This document shows, piece by piece, positions 56,679 through 62,145 of a stretch of DNA of 62,145 bases (within the stretch, counting starts at the first letter, position 1; each line of letters starts with the position of its first letter). The notes beneath the pieces were generated by a model. That model did no database searches. It was not told where the DNA came from and saw only the letters and a list, made by a program, of their open reading frames with translations. Made by a program: the position numbers and the translations under genes. Origin of the DNA: Croceibacterium_A sp035626815 (GTDB taxonomy: Bacteria; Pseudomonadota; Alphaproteobacteria; Sphingomonadales; Sphingomonadaceae). The stretch spans positions 1-62,145 of the forward strand of contig DASPMY010000028.1 in assembly GCA_035626815.1 (NCBI GenBank), read 5' to 3'.

Positions 56679-56998
56679 TGCCCAGAATCCTCGGACTCGG
56701 TCCATTCGTAGGTGAGCGGCGCCTCGCGGAAGGCGAAGCGATCGATGTGGCGCTCGATCACGCCGCGCAAGTGCACGTTGCGCTCCGCATCGGCGGTGAC
56801 GAGGGTAATGGCGATGCCGCCGGGCCGCGCGGTCATCACCGCGCTCTCCAGCTCGGAGAACGGGAACGTGCCGACGCCGTCGGCGTAGCTGGTCGCCATC
56901 TTGTGGCTCCAGTGGCTGACCACCTGCTGGATGTAGCGCTCGGGCTTGTCGCACCGGGCGAACCCGTTGGCGGTGACCGCGACAGCATGGGGAGTCAT
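56675..56998 (-). CDS. DUF2218 domain protein in the lig operon
   Basis: 107 residues. DUF2218 pattern: CDKPERYIQQVVSHWSHKMA, VGTFPFSELESAVMTARPGG, ITLVTADAERNVHLRGVIER, HIDRFAFREAPLTYEWTESE. The family has no assigned chemistry (in other bacteria it accompanies siderophore and catechol-related genes). It is locked between ligJ and ligA by 4-base overlaps on both sides, so coupling to the dioxygenase is very likely; a role in loading or protecting the iron enzyme is only a guess. Confidence 0.85.
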   Translation of the reverse strand: MTPHAVAVTANGFARCDKPERYIQQVVSHWSHKMATSYADGVGTFPFSELESAVMTARPGGIAITLVTADAERNVHLRGVIERHIDRFAFREAPLTYEWTESEDSGQ

Positions 56999-58020
56999 CG
57001 GCCCTGGCCTTTCAGCTTGGCATCGAGCCGCGGGAACACCCGGCGGGCGTTGCCTTCGAAGATTGCGTGGCGTTGCTCGTCCGAGATCGCCAGCGCATCG
57101 ACGTAGCGCTTGGTGTCGTCGAAATAGTGGCCGGTGGTCGGATCGATCCCGCGCACCGCGCCGACCATCTCGCTGCCGAACAGGATGTTCCGGGTCTCGA
57201 TCACCTCGGCGAGCAGGTTCACCCCCGGCTGGTGATAGACGCAAGTGTCGAAGAACACGTTGTTCATCAGGTGCGTGTCGAGGCTCGGCTGCTTGAGCAT
57301 GTCGGCGAGGCCGCGGTAGCGGCCCCAGTGGAACGGCACCGCGCCGCCGCCGTGCGGGATGATGAAGCGCAAATTCGGAAAGCGGCCGAACAGGTCGCCC
57401 TGCAAGAGCTGCATGAAGGCGACGGTGTCGGCGGCGAGATAGAACCCGCCGGTCGCGTGCATCGCCGGGTTGCAGCTGCCCGAGACGTGGATCATCGCCG
57501 GCACGTCGAGCTCGCACATGACCTCGTAGATCGGGAACCAGGACTCGTCGGTCAGCGGCGGATGGGTGAAGTGCCCGCCGCCCGGATCGGGATTGAGATT
57601 GCAGCCGACGAAGCCGAGCTGCTCCACGCAGCGCCTGAGCTCCTTGATCGAAGCGGCCAGGTCCGCCTTCGGGCTCTGCGGCAGCATGCACACCCCGGTG
57701 AAGGTCTCGGGGAACAGCTCGGTGACGCGGTAGATCAGGTCGTTGCAGGCGATCGACCACGCCTCGCTGACCGCCTGATCGCCGATGTGGTGCGCCATCG
57801 CCGAAGCGCGAGGGGAAAAGATCGTGTGGTCCGCGCCGCGTTCCTTGATCAGCTTGAGCTGGTTGGTCTCGATCGTCTCGCGGATCGCGTCGTCGCCGAT
57901 CGCCGGGTAGGCCGGCGGCTGGCTGCCGTCCTTGAACGCCGCCTTTTGCGCGTCGCGCCAGGCGTCGTGCTGCGGCGGCGCGGTGGTGTAGTGGCCGTGG
58001 CAATCGATGATCAGCGTCAT
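56995..58020 (-). CDS. ligJ: 4-oxalomesaconate hydratase
   Basis: 341 residues. Adds water to (the enol form of) 4-oxalomesaconate to give 4-carboxy-4-hydroxy-2-oxoadipate. Amidohydrolase fold with DCHGHYTTAP (metal His8/His10), FSPRASAMAHHIGDQAVSEA, IHVSGSCNPAMHATGGFYLA, IIPHGGGAVPFHWGRYRGLA, FGSEMVGAVRGIDPTTGHYF. It overlaps the flanking genes by 4 bases on each side. Contains DAWRDAQKAAFK and the ELDVPAMIHV region of LigJ. Confidence 0.94.
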   Translation of the reverse strand: MTLIIDCHGHYTTAPPQHDAWRDAQKAAFKDGSQPPAYPAIGDDAIRETIETNQLKLIKERGADHTIFSPRASAMAHHIGDQAVSEAWSIACNDLIYRVTELFPETFTGVCMLPQSPKADLAASIKELRRCVEQLGFVGCNLNPDPGGGHFTHPPLTDESWFPIYEVMCELDVPAMIHVSGSCNPAMHATGGFYLAADTVAFMQLLQGDLFGRFPNLRFIIPHGGGAVPFHWGRYRGLADMLKQPSLDTHLMNNVFFDTCVYHQPGVNLLAEVIETRNILFGSEMVGAVRGIDPTTGHYFDDTKRYVDALAISDEQRHAIFEGNARRVFPRLDAKLKGQGR

Positions 58021-58844
58021 GCCGCTTCGGTCCTGTTCGTCTTCATGGCCGCGTTCCGCTGCCGTACGATCGTGCCGCGGGTCATCACCGGCTCGACGCC
58101 GAGCCCTTGCAGCGTCCGCGCCGATTCTTCCATCTCCGCCGCGCGCCGAACCCCATGGGTCTCCATCCGCTCGCGGTTGTAGGCGATACGCTCGGCCCAC
58201 CCGACCGGTTTCTCGGAGGCGTCGAGCGACGCGGTGACTTCGTCGAGCACGCCGGCCGCCTCGGCTGCCGCGGCGCATTCGGCCGAGAGCGCCTCGAGCC
58301 CCTTGACGATGACCGAGCGGATCATCTTGATCGCCGAGGCGCGGCCGACCGCGTCGCCGACCGTGCGGACGTTCGAGAACCCGAGCGCCTCGAGCAAGGG
58401 CTGCGCGGCCAGCGCGTGCGGCCCCGAGACGAGCAGCGGCACGGCGAGCCCCTTGTCGACCGGCGCCATCACCGCGACGTCGACGTAACGCCCGCCGGCC
58501 GCCTCGATGGCCGCGGCGGCCTCGCGCTTGGTGTCGGGCGCCACCGAGTTCATGTCGCACCACAACGACCCTTCGGGCAGCAGCGGCGCATAGTCGCGCG
58601 CGGCCTCGAGCGCGGCGTCGGCGGTGACCAGCGAGAGGAAGAACGCGCGGCCGGCCAGCGCCTGCGCCGCGGTGTCGGCGCTCGCGACCCCGCAGCCGGC
58701 CATCGCCGCGCGCCGATCGGGCAGCACGTCCCAGCCGCGCGCCTCTCCACGCCAGCCCTCGGCGCGGGCAAACGCCTCGCCGGCTTCGCCGAAGCCGACC
58801 AGCGCCACACGCGGCGGAGAGAGAGGAGCAATCGAGTCAGGCAT
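58017..58844 (-). CDS. NAD-binding 6-phosphogluconate dehydrogenase-like protein (DUF1932)
   Basis: 275 residues from ATG 58844. Rossmann N-terminal domain (PRVALVGFGEAGEAFARAEG, RAFFLSLVTADAALEAARDY) and SLWCDMNSVAPDTKREAAAA; then the DUF1932 helical domain (GRASAIKMIRSVIVKGLEAL SAECAAAAEAAGV). Such proteins are beta-hydroxyacid-dehydrogenase relatives. It is the first gene of the ligJ-A-B-C operon and overlaps ligJ; a redox step in the same or a feeding pathway is likely. The TGTATG dyad lies 23 nt upstream of its start. Confidence 0.82.
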   Translation of the reverse strand: MPDSIAPLSPPRVALVGFGEAGEAFARAEGWRGEARGWDVLPDRRAAMAGCGVASADTAAQALAGRAFFLSLVTADAALEAARDYAPLLPEGSLWCDMNSVAPDTKREAAAAIEAAGGRYVDVAVMAPVDKGLAVPLLVSGPHALAAQPLLEALGFSNVRTVGDAVGRASAIKMIRSVIVKGLEALSAECAAAAEAAGVLDEVTASLDASEKPVGWAERIAYNRERMETHGVRRAAEMEESARTLQGLGVEPVMTRGTIVRQRNAAMKTNRTEAA

Positions 58845-58866
58845 ACCTGGGGGCGCCGTTACCGAA

Positions 58867-58883
58867 TGTATGTATTGCTTACA
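58867..58883. promoter_or_regulatory. Shared operator-like dyad, site 3
   Basis: TGTATG-TATTG-CTTACA, the 6-5-6 layout of the sites at 34573 and 45810, 23 nt upstream of the DUF1932-ligJ operon start and about 185 nt upstream of the divergent ligK gene. Confidence 0.6.
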
Positions 58884-58930
58884 AGTTTGCGAGCCCCGGC
58901 GCACGCTGGGCCTCGCAATCGAAACTTTGC

Positions 58931-59001
58931 GCCCCAGCGAAGGCTGGGGCCTCAGGCCTCGCGCTCAGCCGCACGAGGTCCCTGCCTGCGCAGGGACTCA
59001 C
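58931..59001. repeat. 71-bp direct repeat, copy 2
   Basis: 64 of 71 bases match 43535-43605, with identical length and orientation. It lies in the divergent promoter region between the ligJABC operon and ligK. Contains the dyad GTCCCTGCCTGCGCAGGGAC. Confidence 0.85.
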
Positions 59002-59067
59002 AGTCTTGACGCAAGGGGCCGCGCGGGTCCACCGGGCACGCGCAGCCTAGAGGGAGGAGTCGCGCCA

Positions 59068-59742
59068 ATGAGCGGTGTCGTCGTCCAGAATATCGAACGC
59101 GCGGCCCTCGATGTAGTCGACGGCCTCGGCGCCTGCGGCGTGGCCACGGTGCACGAATCCCAGGGGCGCACCGGGCTGCTCGCCAGCTACATGCGGCCGA
59201 TCTATTCCGGCGCGCGGATCGGCGCGAGCGCGGTGACCGTCAGCGTGCCCCCGGGCGACAACTACATGGTCCATGCCGCGATCGAGCAATGCCGCGAAGG
59301 CGACGTGCTGGTGATCGCGCCGACCTCCCCGTGCGAGGACGGCTATTTCGGCGACTTGCTCGCTACCAGCGCCCAGGCGCGCGGCGTGCGCGGCCTGATC
59401 ATCGACGCCGGCGTGCGCGACGTGCGCGACCTGCAAGAGATGGACTTCCCGGTCTGGTCGAAGCGGATCTTCGCGCAAGGCACGATCAAGGCCAGCCTCG
59501 GCAGCGTCAACGTGCCGGTGGTCTGCGCCGGCGCCTATATCGAGCCGGGCGACGTCATCGTCGCCGACGACGACGGCGTCTGCGTGGTCAAGCGCGCCGA
59601 TGCCCCCAGGGTGCTCGAAAAGGCCCGCGCCCGCGAAGCCAACGAAGGCGATAAGCGCCAGCGCCTCGCCAGCGGCGAGCTCGGCCTCGACATGTACGGC
59701 TTCCGCCAGAAGCTCACCGACATGGGGCTCAAGTGGGTGTAG
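59068..59742 (+). CDS. ligK: 4-carboxy-4-hydroxy-2-oxoadipate aldolase / oxaloacetate decarboxylase
   Basis: 224 residues with AGGGAGGAG ahead of ATG 59068. RraA-like (class II) fold: MSGVVVQNIERAALDVVDGL near the start, VHESQGRTGLLASYMRPIYS GARIGASAVTVSV, the metal/substrate loop PSGDN-like VPPGDNYMVHAAIEQCREGD, and GVRGLIIDAGVRDVRDLQEM. It splits CHA into pyruvate and oxaloacetate and can decarboxylate oxaloacetate. First gene of the plus-strand half. Confidence 0.94.
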   Translation: MSGVVVQNIERAALDVVDGLGACGVATVHESQGRTGLLASYMRPIYSGARIGASAVTVSVPPGDNYMVHAAIEQCREGDVLVIAPTSPCEDGYFGDLLATSAQARGVRGLIIDAGVRDVRDLQEMDFPVWSKRIFAQGTIKASLGSVNVPVVCAGAYIEPGDVIVADDDGVCVVKRADAPRVLEKARAREANEGDKRQRLASGELGLDMYGFRQKLTDMGLKWV

Positions 59743-59888
59743 CTTCCTCCCCGGGACGGGGAGGGGGACCATGCGGAGCATGGTGGACGGGCACGCGCGG
59801 TGAACTCTCCGCCCGCGGTGTCCGGTTTACTCGTACGTGCCCCTCCACCACCCTGCGGGTGGTCCCCCTCCCCCTTTGGGGGAGGAAC
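59743..59888. repeat. REP-like inverted repeat, G-rich family (copy 2)
   Basis: Relative of 14907-15051, with arms CTTCCTCCCC...GGGGGAGGAAC and inner hairpins CCATGCGGAGCATGG and CCACCCTGCGGGTGG. Its right arm ends in GGGGGAGGAAC, which also serves as the ribosome-site region of ligU two bases before its GTG. Confidence 0.8.
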
Positions 59889-59890
59889 CC

Positions 59891-60949
59891 GTGACCTCCG
59901 CTCCCGTCATGTGGATGCGCGGCGGCACGTCGAAGGGCGGCTATTTCCTCGCTTCGGACCTGCCGCAAGACACCGCCGAACGCGACGCGTTCCTGCTGCG
60001 CGTGATGGGCAGCCCCGACCCGCGCCAGATCGACGGCATGGGCGGGGCCGATCCGCTGACCAGCAAGGTCGCGGTCGTGGGGAAGTCCGCGCGCGACGGG
60101 ATCGACGTCGACTACCTGTTCCTGCAGGTGTTCGTCGACCAGGCGATCGTCACCGACGCGCAGAACTGCGGCAACATCCTCGCCGGGGTCGGCCCGTTCG
60201 CGATCGAGCGCCGGCTGGTCGCCGCGACGGGCGAGGAGACCCGGGTGGCGATCTTCATGGAGAACACGGGGCAAGTCGCCATCGCCACGATCCAGACGCC
60301 GGGCGGCGTGCCCACCTACGAAGGCGATGCGCGCATCGACGGCGTGCCCGGCAGTCATGCGCCGGTGCCGGTCGAGTTCCGCGACACTGCCGGCTCCTCG
60401 TGCGGGGCCCTGCTGCCGACCGGCAACGCCGCCGACGAGATCGAAGGCGTGCGCTGCACGCTGATCGACAACGGCATGCCGTGCATCGTGTTCAAGGCCG
60501 CGGACGTCGGCGCGACCGGCTACGAGACCCGCGAGGAGCTCGAGTCCGACCGCTTCGCCGACTTGCGCGCGCGGATCGAGGCGATCCGCCTCGCCGCCGG
60601 CCCGCGGATGAATCTCGGCGACGTGAAGGAAAAGTCGGTCCCCAAGATGATGCTCGTCGCCCCGCCGCGGAACGGCGGGGCGGTGACCGTGCGCAGCTTC
60701 ATCCCGCACCGCGCCCATGCGACGATCGGCGTGCTCGGCGCGGTCAGCGTGGCGACCGCCTGCCTCGTCGAAGGCTCGCCCGCGGCCGAGGTCGCGCAGA
60801 TCCCCGCGGGCAGCCGCAAGACGCTGTCGGTCGAGCATCCGACCGGCGAGATGAGCTGCGTGCTCGAGGTAAACGCCGAAGGCGAGGTAATCTCCGCTGC
60901 CCTGTTACGCACCGCCCGAAAGCTGATGGACGGCGTGGTGTTCGCCTGA
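59891..60949 (+). CDS. ligU: 4-oxalomesaconate tautomerase
   Basis: 352 residues from GTG 59891; ATG 59909 (VMWMRGGTSKGGYF) is a second option. PrpF-type proline-racemase-like fold: MRGGTSKGGYFLASDLP (catalytic Lys), SPDPRQIDGMGGADPLTSKV, QNCGNILAGVGPFAIE with the second key residues, and VPKMMLVAPPRNGGAVTVRS. LigU shifts 4-oxalomesaconate between keto and isomeric forms so LigJ can use it. Starts inside the sequence supplied by the preceding repeat. Confidence 0.93.
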   Translation: MTSAPVMWMRGGTSKGGYFLASDLPQDTAERDAFLLRVMGSPDPRQIDGMGGADPLTSKVAVVGKSARDGIDVDYLFLQVFVDQAIVTDAQNCGNILAGVGPFAIERRLVAATGEETRVAIFMENTGQVAIATIQTPGGVPTYEGDARIDGVPGSHAPVPVEFRDTAGSSCGALLPTGNAADEIEGVRCTLIDNGMPCIVFKAADVGATGYETREELESDRFADLRARIEAIRLAAGPRMNLGDVKEKSVPKMMLVAPPRNGGAVTVRSFIPHRAHATIGVLGAVSVATACLVEGSPAAEVAQIPAGSRKTLSVEHPTGEMSCVLEVNAEGEVISAALLRTARKLMDGVVFA

Positions 60950-60980
60950 GCCCTTTGCGCTCTCTGTTCTTCTCTGCGGC

Positions 60981-61008
60981 CTCTGCGTGAACCGCGGTTC
61001 GCGCAGAG
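60981..61008. repeat. Hairpin between ligU and ligI
   Basis: CTCTGCG (60981-60987) and CGCAGAG (61002-61008) pair, with GAACC/GGTTC continuing the stem around one G-T wobble and a GC loop. Surrounding sequence repeats CTCTG/GCAGAG words. It lies in the 102-bp gap before ligI and could temper read-through. Confidence 0.65.
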
Positions 61009-61051
61009 ATCGCAAAGAAAGCAGAGCCCGCAGAGAAACGAAAGTTGAGCA

Positions 61052-61918
61052 ATGGACCGTATCGTTTCCTGGCACCCCGCCCCCTCGAAGCCACGCTACG
61101 TCCCGCCGCCCGGCGCGGTCGACGCGCATTGCCATGTGTTCGGGCCGATGGCGCAATTCCCGTTCAGCGCAAAAGCCAAGTACCTGCCGGAGGATGCAGG
61201 CCCCGAAATGCTGTTCGCGCTGCGCGACCACCTCGGCTTTTCCCGCAACGTGATCGTCCAGGCGAGCTGCCACGGCACCGACAACGCCGCCACGCTCGAC
61301 GCGATCGCCCAGTCGGGCGGCCAGGCGCGCGGCGTCGCGGTGGTCGATCCGGCGATCTCCGAGGAGGAGCTGCAGGGCCTCCACGCAGGCGGCATCCGCG
61401 GCATCCGCTTCAACTTCCTCAAGCGGCTGGTCGACGACGCGCCCAAGGACGAGTTCCTCGAGGTCTCGAGTCGCCTTCCCGCCGGCTGGCACGTGGTGAT
61501 CTACTTCGAGGCCGACATCCTCGAGGAGCTGCGCGGGTTCATCGACGCGATCCCGGTGCCGCTGGTCGTCGACCACATGGGCCGTCCGGACGTGACCCAA
61601 GGCCCCGACGGGCCCGACATGCGCGCCTTCCGAACGCTGCTCGACAGCCGCCCCGACATCCATTTCAAGCCGACCTGCCCCGACCGGCTCGACCCGACCG
61701 GCGACCCGTGGAACCTGTTCGCCGAGGCGGTCCGCCCGCTGGTCGAGGACTATCCCGACCGCTGCATCTGGGGCACCGACTGGCCGCACCCGAACATGCA
61801 GGACAACGTGCCCGACGACGGCCACCTCGTCGACATAATCCCGCGCATCGCGCCGACAGCGGAACTGCGCCATAAGTTGCTGGTTTCCAATCCCGATCGG
61901 CTCTATTGGGGAGATTGA
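61052..61918 (+). CDS. ligI: 2-pyrone-4,6-dicarboxylate hydrolase
   Basis: 288 residues. Opens the lactone PDC to 4-oxalomesaconate. Amidohydrolase fold without a metal in the characterised enzyme: GAVDAHCHVFGPMAQFPFSA (His26/His28), NVIVQASCHGTDNAATLDAI, HAGGIRGIRFNFLKRLVDDA, VVDHMGRPDVTQGPDGPDMR, FKPTCPDRLDPTGDP and WGTDWPHPNMQDNVPDDGHL (catalytic Asp). Complete and slightly shorter than SYK-6 LigI. Confidence 0.95.
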   Translation: MDRIVSWHPAPSKPRYVPPPGAVDAHCHVFGPMAQFPFSAKAKYLPEDAGPEMLFALRDHLGFSRNVIVQASCHGTDNAATLDAIAQSGGQARGVAVVDPAISEEELQGLHAGGIRGIRFNFLKRLVDDAPKDEFLEVSSRLPAGWHVVIYFEADILEELRGFIDAIPVPLVVDHMGRPDVTQGPDGPDMRAFRTLLDSRPDIHFKPTCPDRLDPTGDPWNLFAEAVRPLVEDYPDRCIWGTDWPHPNMQDNVPDDGHLVDIIPRIAPTAELRHKLLVSNPDRLYWGD

Positions 61919-61942
61919 GCGCGCCCAACAGGGGAGAAGGTT

Positions 61943-62145
61943 CTGGGCATCACGCCGTTTAGCCGCCGCGCCGCGCTGATCGCCGGCGCCGTCGCGCTCG
62001 TCGCCTCGCTGCCGGCCGCCGCGCAGGACGACGACAAGCCGCCGCGCCGCACGCGCATCGCGCTCGGCCCGCAGGTCTATCCGAGCTATCCCGGCTCCGA
62101 CGAATACGACTTCGGCCCGCTGATCAACATCGACCGGACGCGCGG
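61943..62145 (+). CDS. MipA/OmpV-like outer-membrane protein, N-terminal part
   Basis: About 67 residues up to the window end. A probable CTG start (61943) follows GGGGAGAAGG by a few bases; the first residues (LGITPFSRRAALIAGAVALV, SLPAAAQ) form a signal peptide. Next come RIALGPQVYPSYPGSDEYDF GPLINIDRTR, matching the first beta strands of the MipA/OmpV family of outer-membrane barrels. It may help uptake of aromatic acids, since it follows ligI in the same direction; role not shown. The rest is outside the window. Confidence 0.65.
   Translation, partial: MGITPFSRRAALIAGAVALVASLPAAAQDDDKPPRRTRIALGPQVYPSYPGSDEYDFGPLINIDRTR

Overview
The window is high-GC DNA from a sphingomonad-type alphaproteobacterium. 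This rests on the neighbourhoods ubiG/lysC (divergent), DUF1244-pyk-GapR and yebC-ruvC, and above all on a full lig-type protocatechuate 4,5-cleavage gene set of the kind described in Sphingobium and Novosphingobium. No rRNA, CRISPR array or intact transposon was seen; there is one tRNA, tRNA-Gly(GCC).

Layout. 0-3.6 kb: a partial glutathione S-transferase, a lone nrdB, then a foreign-looking pair (AT-richer Abi-alpha/DUF4393-like protein, convergent with a winged-helix/HNH endonuclease). 3.6-6.3 kb: decayed duplicated genes (two thermonuclease copies, two remnants of a peptidase-like protein) around DUF2314 and DUF4870-like genes. 6.4-32 kb: ordinary chromosomal genes, mostly small exported proteins plus argB, yggT, marC, a Lon-N protein, a thioredoxin/TPR protein, pyk, gapR, yebC, ruvC, ubiG, lysC, TonB-like, L,D-transpeptidase and a nitronate monooxygenase-like gene.

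33-62 kb is a large catabolic region for aromatic, probably lignin-derived compounds. It holds a LigM/DesA-like THF-dependent O-demethylase, a LigF-like GST, several SDR/MDR/AKR oxidoreductases, an aldehyde dehydrogenase, a PQQ-cytochrome c alcohol dehydrogenase, a core MetE-like methyltransferase, a TauD-like dioxygenase, a sulfatase, amidohydrolases/decarboxylases, three NTF2-fold proteins and a dienelactone hydrolase. It ends in ligC-ligB-ligA-DUF2218-ligJ-DUF1932 on the minus strand, divergent from ligK-ligU-ligI and the start of a MipA/OmpV-like gene. Together LigAB, C, I, U, J and K would take protocatechuate to pyruvate and oxaloacetate.

Two regulatory patterns tie the catabolic genes together. 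A dyad TGTAWG-N5-CWTACA lies 23-43 nt upstream of the ligM-like gene, the PQQ dehydrogenase (which also faces the MetE-like gene) and the ligJABC operon, which suggests one regulon joining methyl-group removal and use to ring cleavage. A second palindrome, TAACG-N2-CGTTA, lies upstream of the aldehyde dehydrogenase and in the divergent promoter of the NTF2/decarboxylase and SDR/hydrolase genes. The 39-52 kb genes look like an uncharacterised catabolic module. Many spacers in this half hold REP-like inverted repeats of several families.
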